DNA of 64,000 bases, taken from the NCBI RefSeq assembly GCF_020180945.1, contig NZ_JAIPUL010000004.1, forward strand, positions 124,001 to 188,000, read 5' to 3'. The DNA is from Lacticaseibacillus kribbianus (GTDB lineage: Bacteria; Bacillota; Bacilli; Lactobacillales; Lactobacillaceae). A model generated the notes under the pieces. It worked only from the letters and a program-made list of their open reading frames with translations. It did not search any database and was not told the DNA's origin. Position numbers and translations under genes: made by a program. This document shows positions 24,047-31,726 of the stretch, piece by piece (position 1 is the first letter of the stretch; each line of letters opens with the position of its first letter).

Positions 24047-25492
24047 ATGTCTGAAGATAACAAGCAACTGCGCTGGTACAACGTCGCCTTGATCGCCTTC
24101 GTCGCGGTGTGGGGCCTGGGGAACGTGGTTAACAACTACGCGCTTCAGGGCCCGTCGGTGATCACCAGCTGGGTTTTGATCATGGCCCTGTACTTCGTGC
24201 CTTACGCGCTGATCGTGGGCCAGCTCGGGTCGGCCTTCAAGGACGAGGCCGGCGGGGTGGCCAGCTGGATCCGCAACACCAGCACCAAGCGGCTGGCCTA
24301 CTACGCCGCCTGGACCTACTGGGTGGTGCACGTGCCATACCTGGCCCAAAAGCCCAGCGGCATCCTGGTGTCGTTGAGCTGGCTGTTTCAGGGCAACGGC
24401 AAGTTCGTCAACGAGGTCGACTCGCGCATCGTGTCGTTGATCGCGCTGGTGATTTTCCTAGTGTTCCTGTGGCTGGCGTCGCGTGGGTTGACCACGCTGA
24501 ACCGCATCGGCTCGGTGGCCGGCACCGCGATGTTCGTGATGTCTTTGCTGTTCATCCTGCTGGCGGTGTCGGCGCCGTTCATGGCCCACGCGCCGGTTGC
24601 CACGGCGCGCCTGGACCGGCTGAAGACCTACCTGCCGAACTTCGACCTCGGCTACTTCGCCTCGATTTCGATGCTGGTCTTTGCCGTCGGCGGCGCGGAG
24701 AAGATCTCGCCGTACGTCAACCGCACCAAAAACGCGGCCAAGGAGTTCCCGCGCGGCATGCTGGTCCTGGCCCTGATGGTCGCCGTCTGCGCGCTGCTCG
24801 GCTCCTTCGCCATGGCGCTGTTGTTCGACGCAAATCACCTGCCCAAGGACCTGATGGCCAACGGCGCGTACATGGCCTTCGCCAAGCTTGGCGGCTACTA
24901 CCACGTCGGCAACGTGTTCGTCGTGCTGTACGCGCTCGCCCAGGCGATGGCGCAGATCTCCGCTTTGGCCTTTTCCATCGACGCACCGCTGCGCATCCTG
25001 CTGGGTGACGCGGATCCGGAGTTCGTGCCGGCCGGGCTGGCCAAGCTCGACGGCCGCGGCACGCCGACGCGTGGCTACATGATGACCGGGATTCTGGTCG
25101 GGCTGTTAATCATGGTGCCGACGCTTGGCATCAAGAACATGAACGTGCTCTACAACTGGATGCTGAACCTGAACGCGGTGGTGATGCCGATGCGCTACCT
25201 CTGGGTGTTCCTGGCCTACATCCTGCTGAACCAGCAGCTGGCCAAGTTCCCGTCCGCCTACCGCTTCGTCAAAAGCAAGGTGCTGGGCATGGCGATCGGC
25301 GCGTGGTGCCTGCTGTTCACGGCCTTCGCCTGCATCCTGGGCATGGTGCCCAAGGTCGCCTACGCCAAGGACCCGAGCAGCTGGTGGTTCCAGCTGTCTT
25401 TGAACATCGTGACGCCGGTGATCCTGCTGGCGCTCGGCCTGATTTTGCCCGCCATCGCCCGTCGTCACCGCGGCGCGGCGAAGCAGGGGTAG
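24047..25492 (+). CDS. APC family amino acid permease
   Basis: A 481-residue transporter with about twelve to thirteen hydrophobic helices. The N-terminal WGLGNVVNNYALQGPSVITSW and the central FAVGGAEKISPYVNRTKNA mark the glutamate:GABA-antiporter-like branch of the APC superfamily. Substrate uncertain; amino acid or antiport exchange is likely. The ATG at 24047 follows a GGGGGT site, and the frame is open far upstream only because it is read through the TetR gene. Its stop codon coincides with the left edge of a long inverted repeat. Confidence 0.88.
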   Translation: MSEDNKQLRWYNVALIAFVAVWGLGNVVNNYALQGPSVITSWVLIMALYFVPYALIVGQLGSAFKDEAGGVASWIRNTSTKRLAYYAAWTYWVVHVPYLAQKPSGILVSLSWLFQGNGKFVNEVDSRIVSLIALVIFLVFLWLASRGLTTLNRIGSVAGTAMFVMSLLFILLAVSAPFMAHAPVATARLDRLKTYLPNFDLGYFASISMLVFAVGGAEKISPYVNRTKNAAKEFPRGMLVLALMVAVCALLGSFAMALLFDANHLPKDLMANGAYMAFAKLGGYYHVGNVFVVLYALAQAMAQISALAFSIDAPLRILLGDADPEFVPAGLAKLDGRGTPTRGYMMTGILVGLLIMVPTLGIKNMNVLYNWMLNLNAVVMPMRYLWVFLAYILLNQQLAKFPSAYRFVKSKVLGMAIGAWCLLFTAFACILGMVPKVAYAKDPSSWWFQLSLNIVTPVILLALGLILPAIARRHRGAAKQG

Positions 25493-25695
25493 GGGCCGGG
25501 CTCCGGCACGAGCAGGCCGCTACCTCCGGCTCCGGGCCGGGCGGCGGAACGCGTGGGGCTCCCCTGAGCCCAAAATGCGGTCTCAGGACCCGCCCTTGCA
25601 GTAAGCCGGCCCAACCCGCCGGCTAACTGCAATTTCACGCTGGCTCGCCCGGCCCTCCGCCTCCGGCAGTGGCCTGTTCGTGCCTCCGCCCTACA
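25490..25695. repeat. about 200-bp imperfect inverted-repeat element
   Basis: The left arm (25490-25553) and right arm (25639-25693) are related as inverted repeats, for example GGCACGAGCAGGCCGCT against GGCACGAACAGGCCACT on the other strand, and GGGCCGGGCG in both. An inner stem TGCAGT-AAGCCGGC / GCCGGCT-AACTGCA spans 25597-25631. There is no coding sequence. It fills the gap after the permease gene and looks like a MITE- or BIME-type element. Confidence 0.6.
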
Positions 25696-25784
25696 CAGCG
25701 GCTGACCCGCTGTTCGAATAATTGCACGCATGTTCTGAGTGAATGCTGGGTAGAGTGTTTGCTGACGAAATGACTGATAGACGC

Positions 25785-25820
25785 AAGAACCCCGAGGCCA
25801 AGGTTGGCCTCGGGGTTCTT
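25785..25820. terminator. bidirectional intrinsic terminator
   Basis: AAGAACCCCGAGGCCAA (25785-25801) is perfectly complementary to 25804-25820. It ends the minus-strand adenosine deaminase gene and any plus-strand read-through. Confidence 0.85.
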
Positions 25821-25842
25821 TGCGTTTGGTTGCGGTCGGTGG

Positions 25843-26862
25843 TCAGAGATAGGGCGCGTACTCGCGGGCCAGGCGCTCGCTCAGCGCGACGCGGTCGGCC
25901 TCAGGGGCGAACGCTGCGGCCGCCGCATTTTGGTTGAACGCCAGCAGGTCGCGGTAGGTGACGCCGAACAGCTGGCCGAACAGGTCGTACTCGCGCGTCA
26001 GCGTGGTGTCGGAGACGGTGCGGTTGTCGGTGTTGATGGTGATCTTGGCGTTGGCCTTGCGCAGCGTGCGGTAGGGGAACTCGCGCAGGCTGGTGGCGGC
26101 GCGCGTCTGCAGGTTCGACGTCAGGCACATCTCGGCGACCGCGCCGCTTTGGGCGAAGCGTAAGGCCAATTCGTCGTCGCCCGCCAGCGCCGTGGCGTGG
26201 CCGATGCGGCGGATGCCCAGATCCAGCGCGTAGGCGATGTTGGCGGCGCAGTGGCACTCCCCGGCGTGGAAGGTCAGCGGGATGCGGTGTTCCTGGGCGA
26301 AGCGAATCGAGTCTTCCACCACCGCGGGCGGGAAGTCCGCCTCGTTGCCGGCAAAGTCCGCACCGCCAACGCCGCGGCCGAGCAGCGGCGCGGTGGCCGC
26401 GAACACCTCCTGGGTGATGGCGGCCGGGCTCTGGCGCATGCCGCAGACCAGCGCCGTGGCCTGGATGTCGAACTCGGCGCAGGCATCCGCCAGCCCCGCG
26501 GTGACGGCCTCAATCGTCTCGGTGGCGGTCAGACCTTCGTCCATCGACAGCTCGGGGGCGAAGCGCACCTCGATGTAGCGCACGTTCTCCGCGGCGGCCT
26601 GGGCGACCACGTCGTGCGCGGCCAGCCGCAGCGCGGCTTCGGTCTGCAACAGCGGGCGAATCACGTCGAACGTCTTCAGGTAGTCCATCAGGTCGCGGGC
26701 GCTCGGCGGCGCGGTGACCAGGTTGCGCAGCGCGGCGTCGGTCGCCGGCAGCGGCACGTTCGCCCAGCCCGCAAGCCTGCGGATGACGGGTAGCGACAGG
26801 GAACCGTCGAGGTGGCAGTGCAGCTCGACCTTACCAAGCTGGTGCAGGATTGTTTTGTCCAT
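25843..26862 (-). CDS. add: adenosine deaminase
   Basis: Purine salvage enzyme that converts adenosine to inosine in the cytoplasm. The 339 residues show the metal-binding start VELHCHLDGSL, the middle LTFHAGECHCAANIAYAL with the catalytic His/Glu, RIGHATAL, and the C-terminal ITINTDNRTVSDTTL. In typical enzymes the last motif reads NTDDP; here the second Asp is Asn followed by Arg. GAGGAAG precedes the ATG. It is divergent from the nucleoside phosphorylase gene, so both probably respond to nucleosides. Confidence 0.93.
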   Translation of the reverse strand: MDKTILHQLGKVELHCHLDGSLSLPVIRRLAGWANVPLPATDAALRNLVTAPPSARDLMDYLKTFDVIRPLLQTEAALRLAAHDVVAQAAAENVRYIEVRFAPELSMDEGLTATETIEAVTAGLADACAEFDIQATALVCGMRQSPAAITQEVFAATAPLLGRGVGGADFAGNEADFPPAVVEDSIRFAQEHRIPLTFHAGECHCAANIAYALDLGIRRIGHATALAGDDELALRFAQSGAVAEMCLTSNLQTRAATSLREFPYRTLRKANAKITINTDNRTVSDTTLTREYDLFGQLFGVTYRDLLAFNQNAAAAAFAPEADRVALSERLAREYAPYL

Positions 26863-26894
26863 GGCTTCCTCCTGAAACTCGGGTCTGAATACGC

Positions 26895-26922
26895 TATACT
26901 ATAAGTATCTTAACACGTTAAG
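26895..26922. promoter_or_regulatory. divergent promoter region with inverted repeat
   Basis: TATACT (26895-26900) reads toward the phosphorylase gene, and its complement region offers TATAGT toward adenosine deaminase. CTTAAC-AC-GTTAAG (26909-26922) lies between the box and the phosphorylase ribosome site, a possible operator for both genes. Confidence 0.45.
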
Positions 26923-26935
26923 GGAGTGGGACAGC

Positions 26936-28240
26936 ATGCGAATGGTTGACCTGATTACGAAAAAACGCAGCGGCGGCGAGCTGACCGAGGCGGAGCTCAC
27001 CTGGATGATCCAGGCGTACCTGGACGGTGAGGTGCCGGACTACCAGATGAGCGCGTTTTTGATGGCGACGTACTTTCGCGGCATGACCGACCCCGAGCAG
27101 GCGGCCCTGGCCATGGCGATGCTGCACTCGGGCGACCGGCTGGACCTCAGCGAGATCCCGGGCGTCAAGGTGGACAAGCACTCGACCGGCGGGGTGGGGG
27201 ACAAGATTTCGCTGCCGCTGGCGCCCCTGGTGGCCTGCCTCGGCGTGCCGGTGCCGATGATCTCCGGGCGCGGGCTCGGCCACACCGGCGGCACGCTGGA
27301 CAAGCTCGAAAGCATCCCGGGCTTCAACGTTGCCGAGACCGAGTCTGAATTCAAGGCCCAGGTCGCAGCGATTCGCCAGGCCATCGTGGCCAGCTCCAAG
27401 GACCTCGCGCCGGCCGACCGGCGCCTGTACGCGCTGCGCGACGTCACCGGCACGGTCGAGTCGATTCCGCTGATTGCAAGCTCCATCATGAGCAAGAAGC
27501 TGGCCAGCGGCACCGATGCGCTGGTGTTCGACGTCAAGGTGGGCAACGGGGCCTTCATGAAAACGACAGCGGACGCGACCAAGCTCGCGCACGCGCTGGT
27601 GGCCATCAGCCACCAGGCCGGGGTTGACGCCGTCGCGCTTTTGACCGACATGAGCCAGCCTCTGGGTGTCACTATCGGCAACAGCCTGGAGGTCGCCGAG
27701 GCGATTGCGGTGCTGAAAAACCGCGGGCCCAAGGACGTGCGGACGCTGACCGTGACCCTGGCCGCCCACATGCTGGTGCTGGGCAAGCGGGCGGAGAGCC
27801 TCGAGGTCGCCACGGGAATGTGCGAGGACGCGCTCAAGGACGGCCGCGCGCTGCGGGCGTTCAAGCAGCTGATCCAAGCCCAGGGCGGCGACGCGGCCGT
27901 GGTCGACGACCCGCGGCGGCTGCCGCAGGCCAAGTACCGCGTGCCGGTTGTGGCTTCGACCGCCGGCGTCGTGACCGCCATCGACGCCAACGCGCTGGGC
28001 ACCGCGGTGATGCAGCTCGGCGGCGGGCGCCAGACGCTCGACTCCAAGCTCGACCTCGCCGTCGGTCTGGTGCTGCACAAGAAGGTCGGCACGCCGGTGT
28101 CGGTCGGCGACACGCTGGCCACCATCCACGCCGACCAAAAAGACGTCGCCGCGGTGGCTGAAGCCGTGGCCGACGCCTACAGCATCGGTGACGCCGCGCC
28201 GGCCAAGGTGCCGCTGGTGCAGGCCGTGATCAAGGACTAG
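26936..28240 (+). CDS. pdp: pyrimidine-nucleoside phosphorylase
   Basis: Splits uridine, thymidine or deoxyuridine with phosphate to the base and (deoxy)ribose-1-phosphate. The 434 residues carry the family signature SGRGLGHTGGTLDKLES and the phosphate loop KHSTGGVGDK. The N-terminal helical domain begins MVDLITKKRSGGELTEAE, and the C-terminal domain has the usual ALGTAVMQLGGGRQTLDS. An AGGGAG site precedes the ATG at 26936, with another ATG two codons on. It faces adenosine deaminase across a short shared promoter region. Confidence 0.94.
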   Translation: MRMVDLITKKRSGGELTEAELTWMIQAYLDGEVPDYQMSAFLMATYFRGMTDPEQAALAMAMLHSGDRLDLSEIPGVKVDKHSTGGVGDKISLPLAPLVACLGVPVPMISGRGLGHTGGTLDKLESIPGFNVAETESEFKAQVAAIRQAIVASSKDLAPADRRLYALRDVTGTVESIPLIASSIMSKKLASGTDALVFDVKVGNGAFMKTTADATKLAHALVAISHQAGVDAVALLTDMSQPLGVTIGNSLEVAEAIAVLKNRGPKDVRTLTVTLAAHMLVLGKRAESLEVATGMCEDALKDGRALRAFKQLIQAQGGDAAVVDDPRRLPQAKYRVPVVASTAGVVTAIDANALGTAVMQLGGGRQTLDSKLDLAVGLVLHKKVGTPVSVGDTLATIHADQKDVAAVAEAVADAYSIGDAAPAKVPLVQAVIKD

Positions 28241-28372
28241 CGCGCCAAGTGCGGGCCGAGCCGCACGCGCCCGGTTGCGAGCCCGGTTGCGACGCCGAAA
28301 TCAGACTTCCTGCCGATACATTTGGCCGCCAGTCGTGTATGATGGTGGCAAAAGCCACGAAGGAGTGAGCAC

Positions 28373-29464
28373 ATGCGACACCACGAGAACATCACCATCC
28401 GCCGTTTCGCCAAGCAGGACCTGACCCAGTTCGCCGACTGGGTGCGGCCGCGCATCACCGGCGCCAGCCTGAACCTGGCGGTGGTGACCGACACCCACGA
28501 CCGCACCAAGCTGTCCCGCAGCTTCTACGGGCCCAACGGTTACTGGCACGTGCTGGAGCAGCACTGGCTGGCCGGGGAGCTGCCGATCGACTGGCGCGTC
28601 CACCTGGGCGATCTGGTCGACGGCTCCGAGCCGTCCTTTTTGACCCAGTGGCGCCTGCGCAATATCGTGAGCGACTACGAGGCGTCGCCGCTGCCGTACG
28701 TCATCACCAAGGGCAACCACGACGACAACGACAAGTACGCCGAGCGCAACCGGCGCTTCGCCGGCAGCCTCCATCCCTGGGTGTTCAACGAGTACGTGTT
28801 CCGCAAGATGAAGGCGCAGGTCGGCGCGCCGCTGGTCACGCGCCACGGCCTGTCCGTGTTCGACTGGGCCAACATCCGCGTGATCACGCTGAACACCTCG
28901 GACGTGCCGGTGCGCTGGGTCGGCGGCCGCAAGAACTACGACATGAAAAAGACCCTGGCGGTGACCGCCGCGCAGGTTCAGGAGCTGATCGATGCGCTGC
29001 AATCCGCGGGCTCGCGCGACGTCTTGATCATGAGCCACGCGCCGGTGATGACCCGAAGCGGCAAGCCGGGCCTGCGCTTCAACGGCCGGCAGGTCCACGA
29101 GGTGCTGCGGGCGTTCAACGATAAGCTGGCCGGCCAGGTCACCTTCGGCAGCCACCCCGACTTCGGCGGACAGGCGCAGTTCGACTTCACCGGCACGCAA
29201 GGCACCATCATCGCGAGCCTGTCGGGGCACTGGCACACCGAGGAGGATTTTGCGGTCAACGGCATTCACTACTGCCTGCTGAACACCGCGGCCTTGATGG
29301 GGCGCAACCACGGCCTGACCACGCGCTACAACCGCAAGTGGAACCGCACGATCAACACCCCGAGCGAGTACGCCGGCTACGTGGTGTCGATCGACGCCGT
29401 TCACCGGCGCCTGGGCGTGTACGGGTACGGCGCCGCAAGCGCGGCGCGCGTGTTCGGTTACTGA
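28373..29464 (+). CDS. calcineurin-like metallophosphoesterase
   Basis: A 363-residue phosphoesterase with all dinuclear-metal motifs in order: VVTDTHD (near 42), HLGDLVDG (near 82), TKGNHDDND (near 115), SHAP (near 222) and SGHWHTEED (near 284). No signal peptide or membrane anchor is seen, so it is probably cytoplasmic. Related proteins in lactobacilli are annotated only as metallophosphatases; the substrate is unknown. AAGGAGTGA precedes the ATG. A terminator follows closely, so the gene stands alone. Confidence 0.88.
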   Translation: MRHHENITIRRFAKQDLTQFADWVRPRITGASLNLAVVTDTHDRTKLSRSFYGPNGYWHVLEQHWLAGELPIDWRVHLGDLVDGSEPSFLTQWRLRNIVSDYEASPLPYVITKGNHDDNDKYAERNRRFAGSLHPWVFNEYVFRKMKAQVGAPLVTRHGLSVFDWANIRVITLNTSDVPVRWVGGRKNYDMKKTLAVTAAQVQELIDALQSAGSRDVLIMSHAPVMTRSGKPGLRFNGRQVHEVLRAFNDKLAGQVTFGSHPDFGGQAQFDFTGTQGTIIASLSGHWHTEEDFAVNGIHYCLLNTAALMGRNHGLTTRYNRKWNRTINTPSEYAGYVVSIDAVHRRLGVYGYGAASAARVFGY

Positions 29465-29476
29465 TCAGCATAAGGA

Positions 29477-29502
29477 GACGCGCCGGTCTGGCGCGTCTTT
29501 TT
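29477..29502 (+). terminator. intrinsic terminator
   Basis: GACGCGCC (29477-29484) pairs with GGCGCGTC (29490-29497), followed by five T residues, ending the metallophosphatase gene. Confidence 0.88.
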
Positions 29503-29565
29503 GCATGCGGTTGGCGGCGTGTACCAATCTCTCCATGGTGGCGCAGGTCAACTAGAAAAAATAAC

Positions 29566-29603
29566 GGAAAGCGCTTGCAAATATTCGAGGTGCATGCTAT
29601 ACT
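29566..29603 (+). promoter_or_regulatory. sigma-A promoter overlapped by a cre-like site
   Basis: TTGCAA (29575-29580), a 17-base spacer ending in TGC, and TATACT (29598-29603) form a near-ideal extended promoter. GGAAAGCGCTTGCA (29566-29579) matches the CcpA cre consensus TGWNANCGNTNWCA except at two positions and covers the -35, so carbon catabolite repression is possible. Confidence 0.7.
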
Positions 29604-29609
29604 TTAGTC

Positions 29610-30012
29610 AAGGTCAGGGAAGGAAAACTCAGCCAGTCAACCAAGTTTTGCCGGCATCCACAGTTCCACAGAGTCGTTCAACACAGGATGACGCAACGAG
29701 CTCGGATACAAAGAAACACGGATCTACTGAGTGAACCACAACAAGCAACTGGAGGTGTGAGTCTAATAACAAGACTCAACGAACCAAGCGTGACCACTGC
29801 GAGTTAAAGGTGCACACGGGAAGTTAGCATAACACCAAACAACGCCAAGTAATTAGGCCGCACCATGCAATACCGCAGTCTAAGCGTACAAGTGAATACC
29901 AGGAACAGTATGAGGTGAACCATCGTCAAAGTTACAACCAATTGTCAGCCACAGGCTGAGAACCACCTGACCTAGGACGCTAGCGTGCAGTCACACGCTA
30001 GCGTCTATTTTT
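29610..30012 (+). ncRNA. candidate large structured noncoding RNA, about 400 nt
   Basis: A transcript expected to start near 29610 and end in the T-run after 30005. Its composition is A- and C-rich, unlike the GC-rich genes around it. Long-range pairings are visible by eye: AGGTCAGG (29611-29618) with CCTGACCT (29966-29973), CTCAGCC (29628-29634) with GGCTGAG (29954-29960), ACTGCG (29796-29801) with CGCAGT (29874-29879), and GGTGC (29809-29813) with GCACC (29860-29864). A local hairpin GAGTCT/AGACTC spans 29759-29777. No convincing ORF is present. It lacks the hallmarks I know for tmRNA, RNase P RNA, 6S RNA or SRP RNA. Family unknown. Confidence 0.6.
29976..30010 (+). terminator. intrinsic terminator of the candidate RNA
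   Basis: GACGCTAGCGTG (29976-29987) pairs perfectly with CACGCTAGCGTC (29994-30005) around CAGTCA, followed by TATTTTTG. Confidence 0.92.
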
Positions 30013-30015
30013 GTG

Positions 30016-30138
30016 TCCAGGGCGAAGTCGGGCGTACTTAGCGGACCGCACAGCGTAAGGATGGGCATTGGGCCGAACTTTGGCCCAGTGACCGTCCTTA
30101 CGCTGTGCGAGGCCGCGTTGCCTGACGCAGCCCGACGA
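30016..30138. repeat. interspersed hairpin repeat, unit A
   Basis: Begins CCAGGGCGAAGTCGGGCGTA and ends CGCAGCCCGACGA. The core is a long inverted repeat: CACAGCGTAAGGA (30049-30061) with 30095-30107, and GGGCC-GAACTTT-GGCCC at the tip. It starts directly after the candidate RNA's terminator. Confidence 0.7.
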
Positions 30139-30260
30139 TCCAGGGTGTAGAAGCGCGCACTTAGGCCACCGGCCACCGTAAGCCCACTGCTTGGGCCGCA
30201 CTTTGGCCCGAGCAGTGGGTTTAGCTGGACGAGTGGCCGTTGCGCTTCGGAACCCGACGA
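30139..30260. repeat. interspersed hairpin repeat, unit B
   Basis: Same head (TCCAGGGTG...GCGCACTTAG) and tail (CCCGACGA) as unit A but a different core: CCCACTGCTTGGGCC pairs with GGCCCGAGCAGTGGG around the same GCACTT-type loop. Confidence 0.68.
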
Positions 30261-30318
30261 TACCCAGGGCGGAGTCAGGCGCACTTGGCGGACCGCACCG
30301 CCCGCCGAATCCAAGGTG
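30261..30318. repeat. interspersed hairpin repeat, truncated unit C
   Basis: Only the head of the repeat is present (CCAGGGCGGAGTCAGGCGCA, then CTTGGCGGACCGCAC); the core and tail are missing. Confidence 0.6.
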
Positions 30319-30414
30319 AGGCAGGGCGACCGAACGCGTGCTGCCAGGGGCAATTGCCCGCAACCGGGAATGCAGGTACAATGGGCGTGATAGGGAATCG
30401 ATGGAGGGAACACA

Positions 30415-31176
30415 ATGAAATTCATTTCGTGGAACGTCAACGGCCTGCGCGCGGTGCTGAAAAAGGACTTTGAGGCGACCTTCGCGGCGCTTGATGCCGA
30501 TTGGTTCTGCCTGCAGGAGACCAAGATGCAGGAAGGCCAGGTCGAGCTGGATCTGCCCGGCTACCACCAGTACTTCAACTACGCCGAGCGCAAGGGGTAC
30601 TCGGGCACGGCCATCTTCACCAAGCACGAGCCGCTGGCCGTCACTTACGGCATCGGCGAGCCCGAGTTCGACACCGAGGGCCGCGTGATCACGCTGGAGT
30701 ACCCGAACTTCTATTTAATCACGGTGTACACTCCAAACTCCGGCAGCGAGCTGAAGCGGCTGGACTTCCGCCAGGCCTGGGACAAGGCGTTTTTGGCCTA
30801 CACCCAGGCCCTGGCGGCCAAAAAGCCGCTGGTGTACTGCGGCGACCTGAACGTCGCGCACCACGAGATCGACCTGAAAAACCCGAGCTCGAACCACCAC
30901 AACGCCGGGTTCACGGACGAGGAGCGCACGGACTTCACCGCGCAGCTGGACGCCGGCTTCACCGACACCTTCCGCCACCTCTACCCGGACGCCACCGATG
31001 CGTTCTCCTGGTGGAGCTACCGCTTCAACGCCCGCAGCCGCAACGCGGGGTGGCGCATCGACTACTTCGTCGCCAGCTCGCAGTTCGTGCCGTTCGTCAA
31101 GGACGCCAGCATCCACACGGAGATTCTGGGCAGCGACCACTGCCCGGTCGAGCTTGTGACCGAAGACCTGTTATAG
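30415..31176 (+). CDS. xth: exodeoxyribonuclease III
   Basis: AP endonuclease and 3'-5' exonuclease of base-excision repair. The 253 residues contain the family motifs FISWNVNGLRA, CLQETKM, LITVYTPNSG, VYCGDLNVAHHEIDL, WWSYRFNARSRNAGWRIDYF and the C-terminal GSDHCPVEL, with all catalytic Asp, Asn and His residues in place. GGAGG precedes the ATG. The exonuclease gene starts nine bases after its stop, and murB follows, forming a three-gene run. Confidence 0.95.
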   Translation: MKFISWNVNGLRAVLKKDFEATFAALDADWFCLQETKMQEGQVELDLPGYHQYFNYAERKGYSGTAIFTKHEPLAVTYGIGEPEFDTEGRVITLEYPNFYLITVYTPNSGSELKRLDFRQAWDKAFLAYTQALAAKKPLVYCGDLNVAHHEIDLKNPSSNHHNAGFTDEERTDFTAQLDAGFTDTFRHLYPDATDAFSWWSYRFNARSRNAGWRIDYFVASSQFVPFVKDASIHTEILGSDHCPVELVTEDLL

Positions 31177-31184
31177 GAGGACCC

Positions 31185-31724
31185 ATGGATTTTATCGCGA
31201 TGGATTTTGAGACGGCGAACCGCCAGCGTGCCAGCGCCTGCTCGCTGGCGCTGGTGGTGGTGCGCAACAGCCGGATCACCGACAGCTTCTACACGCTGAT
31301 CGACCCCGAGGCCGACTTCGAGCCGATGAACGTGCAGATTCACCACATCCGCCCGAGCGCGGTGGTGGGCCAGCCGAATTTTGCCGCGGTGTGGCCGCAC
31401 ATTCAGCAGTTTTTCACCCCCAATCAGCTGGTGGTGGCGCACAACGCGCCCTTCGACGTGTCGGTGATGCGCCGCAGCCTCGAGCGCTACGGCCTGGCCG
31501 TGCCGCGCTACCAGGTGATCGACACCGCGCAGACCTCACGCCGCCTGATGCCGAACCTGCCGGATCGCAAGCTGGACACGGTCAGCGCTGCCTTGAGCAT
31601 TCCGCTGACCAATCACCACAACGCGCTGGCCGACAGTTACGCGTGCGCGCGCATTCTGCTGGCGCAGGCCGACCGCTTCGGGGCGCAGGCGCTCGCGCCG
31701 CTGTGCAAGCTGACGGCGGCCTGA
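31185..31724 (+). CDS. 3'-5' exonuclease, DnaQ/DEDD family
   Basis: A 179-residue exonuclease resembling the epsilon subunit of DNA polymerase III. DEDDh motifs are seen: [10 protein letters not shown] (DxE), [12 protein letters not shown], and [14 protein letters not shown] with the catalytic His and Asp. It is short and has no additional domains, so it is probably a stand-alone proofreading or RNA-trimming nuclease. GGAGG lies just before the ATG, and the gene is tightly packed between exodeoxyribonuclease III and murB. Confidence 0.9.
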   Translation: MDFIAMDFETANRQRASACSLALVVVRNSRITDSFYTLIDPEADFEPMNVQIHHIRPSAVVGQPNFAAVWPHIQQFFTPNQLVVAHNAPFDVSVMRRSLERYGLAVPRYQVIDTAQTSRRLMPNLPDRKLDTVSAALSIPLTNHHNALADSYACARILLAQADRFGAQALAPLCKLTAA

Positions 31725-31726
31725 GC

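Noticed and set aside
29688-29807. A 39-codon ORF starting ATGACGCAACGA inside the candidate RNA
   Set aside because: The only purine-rich sequence upstream abuts the start codon, there is no hydrophobic or recognisable peptide pattern, and the region is better explained by RNA pairings. A dual-function RNA is not excluded.
29610-30012. Identification of the candidate RNA as tmRNA or RNase P RNA
   Set aside because: No tRNA-like ends or tag reading frame, and none of the conserved RNase P segments such as GAGGAAAGTCC or ACAGAA in context, could be found.
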